Positions 45,912-56,269 of a stretch of 64,000 bases of DNA are shown piece by piece. Positions within the stretch are counted from its first letter, which is position 1; each line of letters begins with the position of its first letter. A model generated the notes under the pieces. That model saw nothing but the letters and a program-made list of their open reading frames with translations. It made no database searches and was not told where the DNA came from. The position numbers and the translations under genes were made by a program. Source of the stretch: Siphonodentalium dalli (lineage: Eukaryota; Mollusca; Scaphopoda; Gadilida; Siphonodentaliidae); the NCBI GenBank assembly GCA_032622095.1, contig CP136065.1:245581474-245645473 (forward strand). The letters are read 5' to 3'.

Positions 45912-46317
45912 TATCTGGCTTTTACAGACTTGTTTGGCCTGTTTTGTTGCTCTCAATGCTGAATTGTTATCATGAGGGATGTAAATACCATCCAAACAAG
46001 CAAAAGAAAAATGCAAAATGGCAGCCGTCATATGTTTTTTTCATTGATAATCATACAAATTCAATAGCTCCCATCTAGAGGTGATCCTAAACATGCCTGT
46101 ATAATTTTGAGAACCCCGGTCCATGACTGCGAGCGCTCCTTGCGACTCAAAGTCCGACATCAACGAAGTGACCCCAAAAAGTAAGCTCAAATGGACGCTG
46201 TATTCCAACGTCGCACTTATGAGACTATATGCACATTTTAAGTTCTCTATTGTGTATATATAGCAGAAATGGCACAGTGGCATGTTATATATACGTCTCC
46301 GAGATTTGCACTGTCCC

Positions 46318-46522
46318 AAAATGCATAATCGAGGTAACTGATGGGTGAACATCACCAACATCAATCTGATACTAGATCTCCCATAGCAGTTGAGGCCTGA
46401 GCAGAATGAGGTCCTCAGAGGGTGAATTTGGTGATGCTAGACCGTCGTGTGGGATAGCGTCACTAAATTCACGCTCTGGGGAACTCATTCTGCAAATGAC
46501 AGACACATATTTCAAGTCTTGA
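46318..46522. mobile_element. C-family element, right part
   Basis: Starts in the long-form spacer (aatgcataatcgaggtaact) and ends agacacatatttcaagtctt. Confidence 0.72.
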
Positions 46523-46550
46523 TAGTCACAAGACTGAATATCAACCATGA

Positions 46551-46998
46551 CAGTAATTCCCTAAATAATCGACTCCTTAACCCTTTCAGTGCCAGGTCCG
46601 ATTTTTGTATCAACACATATACCCTGTGCCAATGCATTCTCTTATATATGCGAGTCGACCATAGGTCGCCTCGCATATATAAGAGAATGCATTGGCCTAA
46701 CAATTTTTCATCATTTGTTATTATTTTTTACAATTTTTTACAATTTTAATAATTTTTTCTTATATTCTTTAACAGACTTATTTTGTAGGTTTAGTGCCAG
46801 GGAATCTTACGTTTTTCATGGGCATCAAAATTATTACTATGAATACTTGGTGATAGTTTTGAGTTATAACATGCCCCTAAGGTTTTATCCAGTTTGTTTT
46901 TAAATTTGCTATAGCATGCTTAAGCATACCCAAAAAATCCTGAAAAGTTACCCATAATTCTGCTGTGGTTAAGATGTGGATTATTTAGGGCATTACTG
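46551..46998. mobile_element. A-family MITE interrupted by a truncated B2 element
   Basis: Left arm cagtaattccctaaataatc gactcc (46551-46576) meets B2 at TTAA. The right arm tcctgaaaagttacccataa ... gggcattactg (46938-46998) resumes after the broken B2. The element ends, with its TA, seven bases from the exon A donor. Confidence 0.85.
46577..46937. mobile_element. B2-family TTAA MITE, right end deleted
   Basis: ttaaccctttcagtgccagg with one core hairpin and the spacer of 38643-39068; breaks at ttaagcatacccaaaaaa. The insertion target is the TTAA in the A-family arm (cgactccTTAAccacag). Confidence 0.83.
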
Positions 46999-47007
46999 TA
47001 TACTCAC

Positions 47008-47271
47008 CATAATACCTGTAACCGGCGATACCGTCATAATCAGTCCAATCAATGCATGTGAAAGTGACTTTCGTTCCTTCCTGATTGATGATCTCCGGGT
47101 CCATCGTGCATGTTCCGCCCATCGGTGGGTCATTAACCGTCAGTATAGCTGAAGCCATGCCGGGTTCACTTGCCCCTTCTGATTTGACAGATAGCTCAAT
47201 TCGGAACTGCTTTCTGTTCGGGATTTTAAGAAACATCTCCGGCCACACAGCAAGGCTGGGAGAGCTGATGC
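47008..47271 (-). CDS. Exon A: REJ module core of a PKD1-like protein
   Basis: On the minus strand this 264-bp exon follows a good acceptor (ttgccttgcag) and ends at donor gtgagta. It enters in phase 1 (two leading bases) and leaves with one base. The reading starts ISSPSLAVWPEMFLK and contains NDPPMGGTC, then FTCIDWTDYDG and GYRYYG. The NDPPxGGxC block and the Cys-x-x-Trp-x-Asp-x-Asp block are the classic conserved parts of the REJ domain in polycystin-1, PKDREJ and sea-urchin suREJ. The domain is extracellular and Ig/FNIII-like. The split Gly codon is completed by exon B. The donor lies only seven bases from the end of a TA-flanked foldback transposon. No earlier exon was found to the right, although 16.7 kb remain there. 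Confidence 0.87.
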
Positions 47272-47340
47272 CTGCAAGGCAAGTGATATAATAATAAATA
47301 ATAGGGCCAATATAAATAAATTGCTATTTTAGAAAAATGG

Positions 47341-47648
47341 GGGGACGGGACAGGGGGGGGGGGGGGTCGGAAAAAAAATTCAGGCACGTATGGCATTTTT
47401 CCCCTTTCGATCATTTTTTGTACCCACCCACTTCCACCGCCAAATTTGTTTCCGTTTTTGGCATTTTTTTCCGACCATTTTTTTTACACCCACCCCCCCC
47501 TTTTAACACTAAAACAGAGATTTGCGGGGGAATTCACTGTAAACAGCTGTATATGAATTTCTGTGCATACTATTTATCATGGATGTTAACATGGACATGT
47601 AAATAGGAATGAGTCATTTTTAGGTCATTCGGTCAAAAAAGGACGGGA
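47341..47648. mobile_element. G-family element, left half
   Basis: acagggggggggggggtcgg, tttttccgaccattttttt and aattcactgtaaacagctgt as in the copies at 9548 and 16462. It ends after gggtcattcggtc-like sequence. Confidence 0.7.
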
Positions 47649-47793
47649 GGGCGATTTTATTTTTTATATTTTATTATTCCCAACATGAATGGCCATAGAC
47701 AGTTCAAGATATTGAAGTAGTATCTTATATATTACAAGGTAATTGTGATAAAAATAGACTGATTAATGGATCATTGAAATGTTAATTTGATGA

Positions 47794-47960
47794 TTAACCC
47801 TTCCATGACTGGAGCTTCCTGATTTTTTGCGAAAACCCTGTGCCAATGCATTCTCTTATATATGCGAGTGCCCATATGGGAGACTCGTATATATAAGAGA
47901 ATGCACTGGCACAGGGTCTCTAATGCTTTATCAGCGCAGCTCCCATCATGAAAGAGTTAA
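47794..47960. mobile_element. B3-family TTAA foldback MITE, short
   Basis: TTAA, cccttccatgactggagctt and inverted agctcccatcatgaaagag, single core hairpin. Confidence 0.85.
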
Positions 47961-48191
47961 GGCATGAGAAAAGAATTTGCATAAAAGATATGCAAATAAA
48001 ACAAATTGAGAAGGGGACTAAAAATAAGTTCGGGATGGGATGTAAATCAAGCGATATTTTTATATTGGCCTTATACCAATATCTGTTAATAACAAACAAT
48101 GTGATTGGTTACGGAACATTCAAATAACCTTGGGCAGCGGGGTAATCAAAGTGTCATACCTCCAATTACAACAACAACATGCAAATTCTAA

Positions 48192-48287
48192 TTTCACCCT
48201 TCCATGACTGGAGCTTCCTGAAATTTTGCAAAAACCCTGTGCCAATGCATTCTCTTATATACGCAGCTCCAGTCATGGAAGAGTTAA
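48192..48287. mobile_element. B3-family mini-element
   Basis: acccttccatgactggagct to agctccagtcatggaagagt taa, with only one arm of the core hairpin. It ends 10 bp before the next TTAA element. Confidence 0.75.
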
Positions 48288-48296
48288 CATCACCTT

Positions 48297-48698
48297 TTAA
48301 CCCTTTACCCAACAGAACGGCCCTGTGCCAATGCATTCTCTTATATATGCGAGTCGACCATAGGTCGCCTCGCATATATAAGAGAATGCATTGGCTTAAC
48401 ACATATTAAAAATGATAAAATTGTTAAAGAATGTAAAAAAAAATGGTAAAAAGTGGTAAAAAAAGATTTTTTTTAGGCCAATGCATTCTCTTATATATGC
48501 GAGGCAACCTATGGTCGACTCGCATATATAAGAGAATGCATTGGCACAGGGCATAACTGTAACTATCACAATGTGGTCAAGGAGCCGGTTCGAATGATAT
48601 CCATATTTGTATGGTTCTATTGAGACAGACCGAAGATATTTTAGGCTGTTGAAGCTTTATTTGGCCGGTTTTGGCCGGTTTGTTGGGTAAAGGGTTAA
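48297..48698. mobile_element. B1-family TTAA foldback MITE, inverted
   Basis: Opposite orientation to the other B1 copies: ttaaccctttacccaacaga at left, gccggtttgttgggtaaagg gttaa at right. Confidence 0.87.
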
Positions 48699-48843
48699 TT
48701 GGTCTGCATGATCCTACAAAGACCAAGAAAAATAGGCATTGCATAATGAGCCACTGACTTTTCAATAATTTAATAATTTTGGCACAGCTGCATGTTATAT
48801 GTACTTAATTGTCTCCAAAACATGCCGAGCGTTGCACTATGTA

Positions 48844-49009
48844 CAGTAATGCCCTAAGTAATCGGAAATATGGCTTGTTGCCATTCATCGGAAAGCTCTC
48901 AGTGAGAGCTTTCCGATGAATGGCAACAAGCCATATTTCCTACTAAATCCTGAAAAGTTACCAATAATTCTGCTGTGGTTAAGGAGTTGATTACTTAGAG
49001 AAATTACTG
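48844..49009. mobile_element. A-family MITE, left arm shortened
   Basis: cagtaatgccctaagtaatc joins directly to ggaaatatggcttgttgcca; right arm complete to aattactg. Confidence 0.83.
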
Positions 49010-49295
49010 TACATGCCTGGGACTATCTATAACACAAAAGGCGCTGATTTTTAGAAGCTGCACGTGTTTTTTAGATAATGCACAGTCCAATGTTGTTACG
49101 GTGGCAGTGTGGTATTGATGTTTGTCTTTGAGTCACAAGGCGTGCCTCCAAATCCCACCCAAACCAAAAAATGTGCATTGTCTAAAAAACACATTCAGCT
49201 TCTAAAACATTGTATTAAAATCTGGTTAAAATTAATTGAACAATCAATTACAACGACATACAAAATCTAGTTTAACCTCTTGGCTGCTATACATC

Positions 49296-51037
49296 TGTAC
49301 TATAAAATGTCCTGCTTTGTACTATATGTCCATACTGAGTACGGATGTAAAATGTCATGCTTTGTACTATATGTCCATACTGAGTACGGATGTAAAATGT
49401 CATGCTTTGTGCTACATGTCCATATACTGTGTACGGATGTAAAATGTCATGCTTTGTACTATATGTCCATACTGAGTTACGGATGTAAAATGTCCTGCTT
49501 TGTACTATATGTCCATACTGAGTACGGATGTAAAATGTCATGCTTTGTACTATATCTCCATACTGAGTACGGATGTAAAATGTCATGCTTTGTACTATAT
49601 GTCCATACTGAGTACGGATGTAAAATGTCATGCTTTGTACTATATGTCCATACTGAGTACGGATGTAAAATGTCATGCTTTGTACTATATGTCCATACTG
49701 AGTTACGGATGTAAAATGTCATGCTTTGTGCTATATGTCCATACTGAGTACGGATGTAAAATGTCATGCTTTGTGCTATATGTCCATACTGATTTACGGA
49801 TGTAAAATGTCATGCTTTGTGCTATATGTCCATACTGAGTACGGATGTAAAATGTCATGCTTTGTGCTATATGTCCATACTGAGTTACGGATGTAAAATG
49901 TCATGCTTTGTACTATATGTCCATACTGAGTACGGATGTAAAATGTCCTGCTTTGTGCTATATGTCCATACTGAGTACGGATGTAAAATGTCATGCTTTG
50001 TGCTATATGTCCATACTGAGTACGGATGTAAAATGTCATGCTTTGTGCTATATGTCCATACTGAGTACGGATGTAAAATGTCCTGCTTTGTGTGACATGT
50101 CCATACTGAGTACGGATGTAAAATGTCATGCTTTGTACTATATGTCCATACTGAGTACGGATGTAAAATGTCATGCTTTGTACAACATGTCCATACTGTG
50201 TACGGATGTAAAATGTCATGCTTTGTGCTACATGTCCATACTGAGTACGGATGTAAAATGTCATGCTTTGTGCTATATGTCCATACTGAGTACGGATGTA
50301 AAATGTCATGCTTTGTGCTACATGTCCATACTGAGTACGGATGTAAAATGTCATGCTTTGTGCTATATGTCCATACTGAGTACGGATGTAAAATGTCATG
50401 CTTTGTACAACATGTCCATACTGTGTACGGATGTAAAATGTCATGCTTTGTGCTACATGTCCATACTGAGTACGGATGTAAAATGTCATGCTTTGTGCTA
50501 TATGTCCATACTGAGTACGGATGTAAAATGTCATGCTTTGTACTATATGTCCATACTGAGTACGGATGTAACATGTCATGCTTAGTACTATATGTCCATA
50601 CTGAGTACGGATGTAAAATGTCATGCTTTGTACTGTATGTCCATACTGAGTACGGATGTAAAATGTCATGCTTTGTACTATATGTCCATACTGAGTACGG
50701 ATGTAAAATGTCATGCTTAGTACTATATGTCCATACTGAGTACGGATGTAAAATGTCATGCTTTGTACTATATGTCCATACTGAGTACGGATGTAAAATG
50801 TCATGCTTTGTGCTACATGTCCATACTGAGTACGGATGTAAAATGTCATGCTTTGTACTACATGTCCATACTGAGTACAGATGTAAAATGTCATGCTTTG
50901 TGCTATATGTCCATATTGAGTACGGATGTAAAATGTCATGCTTTGTGCTACATGTCCATACTGAGTACGGATGTAAAATGTCATGCTTTGTGCTACATGT
51001 CCATACTGAGTACGGATGTAAAATGTCATGCTATGGA
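49296..51037. repeat. 45-bp minisatellite, about 39 units
   Basis: Unit catgctttgtactatatgtc catactgagtacggatgtaaaatgt, 45 bp. Because 45 is a multiple of three, several frames stay open for hundreds of codons, the longest being 415 on the minus strand with repeats like MTFYIRTQYGHIVQS. No start context, splice site or composition change argues for translation. Units with a one-base insertion (gagttacgg) break frame early in the array. Confidence 0.96.
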
Positions 51038-51418
51038 CCAACTATAATACACCAGCAGTAAGCCATTATTCATAACTGGAATTCAGAGATTCATCAGAAT
51101 CATTGTATGTCAAAGTTTAAAAAAATGCATGGTGTTGCAGGATAGTGAATGATAAGCCTTTCAATTGAGTTAGTTTTCAGGTTTTCATGGTATTCCCATT
51201 ATATTTTCCACTGTAAAATGGTCATAATGTCAACGGCCCAGCACACAGACATCATGACGTCACTTAGCAGTGAAGAGGTCAACATCACATGCTTTGTTTC
51301 ACTGAAAAAAATGTTGAAACAAAATGCCAAACTTAAACTAGACCTATAAATCAAAAATAATGCTATTTTGTGGTTGAAAATTTCACATAATAGATTATTG
51401 CTATCCCATTAACTCTTC

Positions 51419-51598
51419 CATGAAGGGAGCTTCATGAAATTTTGTGATATATAAGAGAATACATTGATCTAACAATATTTACCATGACATTGTAAGCCAG
51501 TGCATTCTCTTATATATGCAACTCACATATATAAGAGAATGCACTGGCTCAGGATCTTTAATGCTGCACCAGAGCAGATCCTGTCATGAAAGGGTTAA
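51419..51598. mobile_element. B3-family TTAA foldback MITE
   Basis: TTAA, ctcttccatgaagggagctt to gatcctgtcatgaaaggg; two short core hairpins. Confidence 0.8.
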
Positions 51599-51649
51599 AC
51601 AATAAGAAATAACTGGATAGAAAATGAGCACAGCATATAAGATAGAAGG

Positions 51650-51850
51650 AACTAGAGGATACCCCCCCCCCCCCCCCCCCCCCCCCGGTGTTTTTAAAAC
51701 ACTAAGATATTTCACATATCAGTAAACATTAAGTTAAAATATTAAAATAAAAGATTCCCATTGCAGGTGCACAATTATTCAAAAATGATTTAGAAAAACT
51801 CCAGACAAAGCTTGTCCATTGAAGGTGGACGGACGGACGACCCTGCATTC
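51650..51850. repeat. E-family interspersed repeat with 25-base poly-C run
   Basis: gaggata then C25 (51662-51686), then gtgtttttaaaacactaaga ... gcaggtgcac ... gacggacggacga. The related copy at 56270 has only about five C, so the run is a local expansion. Confidence 0.7.
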
Positions 51851-52260
51851 CAGATTGTAGCAAGGATAGTAGTCGGAGGGTTTTTCATGATGATACACTA
51901 GTGGATAATTATAAGTAGTTAAACTAAACATCATCTTCACATCAAATAATTGTTAAAAAAATTACAGAGAAAAATGAAGTCAAGAAGGTCAATAATTCTG
52001 GAAAATAAGTCTGACCTGAAAACCCCTCTAATGAATAATTGACCATTCCAAAAATATACTTTTACAACTGAGTGGGAGAATCCATTTAGTATAGAAAGGG
52101 ATAAAGGTGAGTGGTAGCCTTCAGCTACTATTAGTCAATTTTTCCTGCCAATCATATAGAGCATTTTAGTCTTTTGACCTTTTGACACATTTAAAAGTGG
52201 CTACGATTCAAAAAGAAGAAAACACTGCATAACCACAGACTGAAAATTAATGGACGTATA
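51851..52260. other. Flank sequence with a D-family right end
   Basis: Includes 52010-52105 (gggagaatccatttagtata gaaaggg), the right end of a D-family TTAA element. The rest is not recognised. Confidence 0.5.
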
Positions 52261-52375
52261 CAGTAATGCCCTAAGTAATCGACTACTTAACCACAGCAGA
52301 ATTATGGGTAACTTTTCAGGATTTAGTCGGAAATATGGCTTGTTGCCATTCATCGGAAAGCTCTCGGGGAGTGGT
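52261..52375. mobile_element. A-family MITE, left half
   Basis: cagtaatgccctaagtaatc to cggaaagctctcgggg, where it breaks into a B1 fragment. Confidence 0.83.
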
Positions 52376-52505
52376 CAATGTGGTCAATGAGCCGGTTCCA
52401 ATGATATCCATATTTGTATGGTTCTATTGAGACAGACCGAAGATATTTTAGGCTGTTGAAGCTTTATTTGGCCGGTTTTGGCCGTTTTGTTGGGTAAAGG
52501 GTTAA
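52376..52505. mobile_element. B1-family MITE, right-end fragment
   Basis: gtggtcaatgagccggttcc to gccgttttgttgggtaaagg gttaa. It is fused directly to the broken A-family element. Confidence 0.82.
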
Positions 52506-52890
52506 CTAACACCATTTCCGATTGGGCAAAAGCCGCCACGTGATAGTCCTGGAAAAAGTCATATTGGACTCCCGAAAGTCATATTGGACTCCCGACTGTA
52601 CAATATAACTTTTTTATTGGGACTCCGTGACGTCACGAATTAACTCTATTGCGAAATGAATCGGTGAAATTGTGATGCGCGCGCAGCACTGATGGATTTT
52701 AGCAGACGTTTCACTTCCGCATTGAATTTTTTTTCTCACTTCCATGTTTACTTTTCCAAATCATGCTTTCTGATGATCAATATACAGGCTTTTATAGAGA
52801 ATTAAGTGGCGACAAATACCAAAAATAACCACAAAAGTTTTATTCCCAAAATTTGGATAAACATACAGATGGATAATAAAAATGTCATTA
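52506..52890. other. Flank sequence with short direct repeats
   Basis: gtcatattggactccc occurs twice at 52558-52590 and its core again inside the hairpin that follows; otherwise nothing recognised. Confidence 0.45.
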
Positions 52891-52892
52891 TA

Positions 52893-53046
52893 CAATGTTG
52901 TGTACAGTATGAGTTTTCCTTGTACTCGTCCAGGTTGTGGTGAAAAGTCATATTGGACTCGACATTGGCGGCGTGTCTCGTCCAATATGACTTTTCACCA
53001 CAACCTGGACTCGTACAAGAAAAACGCATACTGTACATTGTATAAT
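52893..53046. repeat. Foldback with ~65-75-bp arms
   Basis: tacaatgttgtgtacagtat ... ccaggttgtggtgaaaagtc atattggac pairs with gtccaatatgacttttcacc acaacctgg ... catactgtacattgta, around cgacattggcggcgtgtctc. Slight arm differences (tccttgtac against gtacaagaa) show it is imperfect. Confidence 0.8.
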
Positions 53047-53177
53047 AACTTTATATTACGTGTAATCCGATTATAACAAAGAAGCTGTTTCCTAAATATT
53101 TTGATATGAAATAACTTATTTTTGACATGATTGTGTTATTTCTGGCGCAATGCCTCAGCGTAGTGTTTCATATCACT

Positions 53178-53580
53178 TTAACCCTTTCATGATGGGAGCT
53201 TCCTGAATTGTTGCAAAAACCCTGCCAATGCATTCTCTTATATATGCGAGTCACCTTCCATATATAAGAGAATGCATTGGCCTAACAAATTTTATATTAT
53301 TTTTTCATAATTGTTAAAACATGAAAGATAAAATGAAAAAAATGATAAAAAAAATATAAAAAAATTGTTAAAGAATGTAAGAAAAAATGATAAAAAATGA
53401 TAAAAATTGTTAATGAATGTAAGAAAAATTGATATAATAAAAAATGATAAAAAGTTGTTAGGCCAATGCATTATCTGATATATGTGAGGCGACCTATGGT
53501 CGACTTGCATATATAAGGGAATGCATTGTCACAGGGTCTTTAATATTGTGCCAGCGCAGATCACGTCATGAAAGGGTTAA
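53178..53580. mobile_element. B3-family TTAA foldback MITE, full length
   Basis: TTAA, ccctttcatgatgggagctt to cgcagatcacgtcatgaaag gg, two core hairpins and an A-rich spacer. Confidence 0.85.
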
Positions 53581-53699
53581 CATTATCAAGATTATACAAT
53601 TTTTATAATGGCAATGAACACTCATTGTAAAATACATCTGTCACATCTACAAATAAAAAATAATAAAACACCGAATGAATGAATATTTTAACATCAAAA

Positions 53700-54740
53700 C
53701 CAACTTCCACTTCCAATCACGCCACAGAGATGAGATCAGGGCATTGTCAAAATTAACATTAAAACCAGCTATCACGCCACATTGATGAGATAAAAAAATG
53801 TCAAGCATATGGCATTGTCAAAATTAACATCAAAACCAGCTATCACGCACCAGAGAGGAGGTCGGAAAGCATCAAACATGGCATTGTCGAATTTAACCTA
53901 AAAACCAACTATCACGCAACATAGACGAGATCAGAAAGCGTCAAACATGGCATTGTCGAACCTAAAAACCAACTATCACGCAACATAGACGAGATCAGAA
54001 AGCGTCAAACATGGCATTGTCGAACCTAAAAACCAACTATCACGCAACATAGACGAGATCAGAAAGCGTCAAACATGGCATTGTCGAACCTAAAAACCAA
54101 CTATCACGCAACATAGACGAGATCAGAAAGCGTCAAACATGGCATTGTCGAACCTAAAAACCAACTATCACGCAACATAGACGAGATCAGAAAGCGTCAA
54201 ACATGGTATTATCAACCAACTATCACGCAACATAGACGAGATCAGAAAGCGTCAAACATGGTATTATAGACGAGATCAGAAAGCGTCAAACATGGTATTA
54301 TAGACGAGATCAGAAAGCGTCAAACATGGTATTATAGACGAGATCAGAAAGTGTCAAACATGGTATTATAGACGAGATCAGAAAGCGTCAAACATGGTAT
54401 TATAGACGAGATCAGAAAGCGTCAAACATGGTATTATAGACGAGATCAGAAAGCGTCAAACATGGTATTATAGACGAGATCAGAAAGCGTCAAACATGGT
54501 ATTATAGACGAGATCAGAAAGCGTCAAACATGGTATTATAGACGAGATCAGAAAGCGTCAAACATGGTATTATAGACGAGATCAGAAAGCGTCAAACATG
54601 GTATTATAGACGAGATCAGAAAGCGTCAAACATGGTATTATAGACGAGATCAGAAAGCGTCAAACATGGTATTATAGACGAGATCAGAAAGCGTCAAACA
54701 TGGTATTATAGACGAGATCAGAAAGCGTCAAACATCGTAT
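53700..54740. repeat. Two-stage minisatellite: 64-bp units, then 34-bp units
   Basis: First units carry aaaaccaactatcacgcaac atagacgagatcagaaagcg tcaaacatggcattgtcg (64 bp, four or more copies). From about 54245 only agacgagatcagaaagcgtc aaacatggtattat (34 bp, about 14 copies) remains. The left part (53700-53900) is degenerate. Confidence 0.95.
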
Positions 54741-54942
54741 TATCAAAACTAACCTTGAAACACTCATCTTTTTTTATATAACTTCAATATTAATATATCC
54801 TACCTGATTCTGTAGAGAAATAATTAGAATATTGTTTTCAAAACTGAAATCTTACATGTAGTTCATTTGCATTATAATAATTAGAGTTCAAAATTAGAGT
54901 TCACAATTTTGAAAATTATATGTATATACAAGTTATATTAGA

Positions 54943-55581
54943 GATTTAAGGTTGAACAGAACATTGAAACCGAACCAGCATCTTGGTTTCGAATCACCCT
55001 GAAATTGGTTACCGACAGTGACGTCATGAGAGTGGACAATTAGAACATAGTTAGGTAACTTAGTGGGCATATATTAAAATTAACCAATTATCTACATGGA
55101 TATTCCAACATGGAACATGTGAGCAAAACCTACGGAAAGACGATGGTAACCTACTTTAAAAATATATATAACCGACCATTTTATAATGTGCGTGCACTGC
55201 GCAATAGACATCTGCATTTAGTGATTTACAATTTCCTGTGGTGTTTGTTCTGTTCATTTTGCGATTTAAGGTTCAACAGAACATTGAAACCGAACCAGCA
55301 TCTTGGTTTCGAATCACCCTGAAATTGGTTACCGACAGTGACGTCATGAGAGTGGACAATTAGAACATAGTTAGGTAACTTAGTGGGCATATATTAAAAT
55401 TAACCAATTATCTACATGGATATTCCAACATGGAACATGTGAGCAAAACCTACGGAAAGACGATGGTAACCTACTTTAAAAATATAAATAACCGACCATT
55501 TTATAATGTGCGTGCACTGCGCAGTAGACATCTGCATTTAGTGATTTACAATTTCCTGTGGTGTTTGTTCTGTTCATTTTG
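54943..55581. repeat. 320-bp direct tandem duplication, two copies
   Basis: gatttaaggttgaacagaac starts at 54943 and again at 55263. The copies differ at very few bases (for example tatata/tataaa, caatag/cagtag), so the event is recent. Each holds a short open frame starting MEHVSKTYGKTMVTYFKN, of no known family. Confidence 0.93.
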
Positions 55582-55726
55582 TGGCACCAAGTCAAAGGTT
55601 CGATACAACCCAATCCAGGACAAAGGTTTCGAAGGGAACGAATCAATGTGGTGGTTTCAAAGCGAATTGAACCTCAATATAAATTTATTTGGCAAATAAT
55701 AATGCTGAATAGATTGTTATTAATTA

Positions 55727-55938
55727 CAGTAATGCCCTAAATAATCGACTCCTTAACCACAACAGAATTATTGGTAATTTTTCAGGATATAGTCGGAAAT
55801 ATGGCTTGTTGCCATTCATCGGAAAGCTCTCAGTGAGAGCTTTCCAATGAATGGCAACAAGCCATGTTTCCGAATAAATTCGGAAAATTACCCATAATTC
55901 TCCTGTGGTTAAGGAGTCGATTATTTAGGGCATTACTT
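55727..55938. mobile_element. A-family foldback MITE, diverged
   Basis: cagtaatgccctaaataatc to gggcattactt; several arm mismatches (attggtaatttt, ccgaataaattcgg). Confidence 0.85.
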
Positions 55939-56269
55939 TAAATGGCTGGATTTAGGTACAGTTTCCCTTAAACAGATTATAACCTCTCTTGAATTACGTA
56001 CAGGATCCACGCTGGACCGAAATTTACTTTTGCCGATGATAATATTATAAGATTTAATTCTGTGGTTCAGATTTTATTTCTAGAACAACGGGGCTTTCCC
56101 AAGACGATATAGTAAATTGTTTCCAAATATGAAGCGCATACTTGGTATTGTAAAAGTGTGAGAATTGTAGTATTCAGTAATGGTCTGTAGTAGTTATACT
56201 AAAACAGGATGCAAATAAATAATCAGGAATAAATATCGTTGATTGATAAACTAGAGGTGTGACTGTGCC
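55939..56269 (+). other. Flank with a possible coding-like stretch
   Basis: Between cgtacag (56002) and gtaaattg (56112) one plus-strand frame is open and reads IHAGPKFTFADDNIIRF then VVQILFLEQRGFPKT. It could be an exon or a transposon remnant. No family was recognised and the signal is weak. Confidence 0.2.

Larger units (their letters stand above)
1274..47271 (-). other. Partial gene, polycystin-1/REJ family (nine exons, span)
   Basis: This is the span of a multi-exon minus-strand gene. The exons lie at 47008-47271, 41585-41754, 37250-37418, 31176-31264, 29959-30021, 18123-18248, 12098-12223, 10384-10480 and, less surely, 1274-1350. Intron phases run 1,0,1,0,0,0,0,1 and join without a stop into 393 complete codons. 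The first exons carry the NxPPxGGxC and CxxWxDxD signatures of the REJ module. Later ones resemble the helical region before the GAIN/GPS domain of polycystin-1. Family members are large membrane proteins with a C-terminal PLAT domain and 11 membrane segments; none of those parts is inside the window. Coding bases are under 3% of the span, the introns being filled with MITEs and minisatellites. No start codon, promoter, stop or poly(A) signal of the gene is present. Which paralogue this is cannot be told. Confidence 0.82.

Noticed and set aside
49794-51041. 415-codon minus-strand open frame as a repeat protein
   Set aside because: It lies wholly in the 45-bp array, with similar open frames in other frames and on the other strand; no start context or splice site.
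52802-53038. 78-codon frame over the 52.9-kb foldback
   Set aside because: It spans an inverted repeat and mirrors itself on the other strand.
56010-56112. FADD in TFADDNIIRF as a reverse-transcriptase active site
   Set aside because: No flanking polymerase motifs; a four-residue match is not enough.
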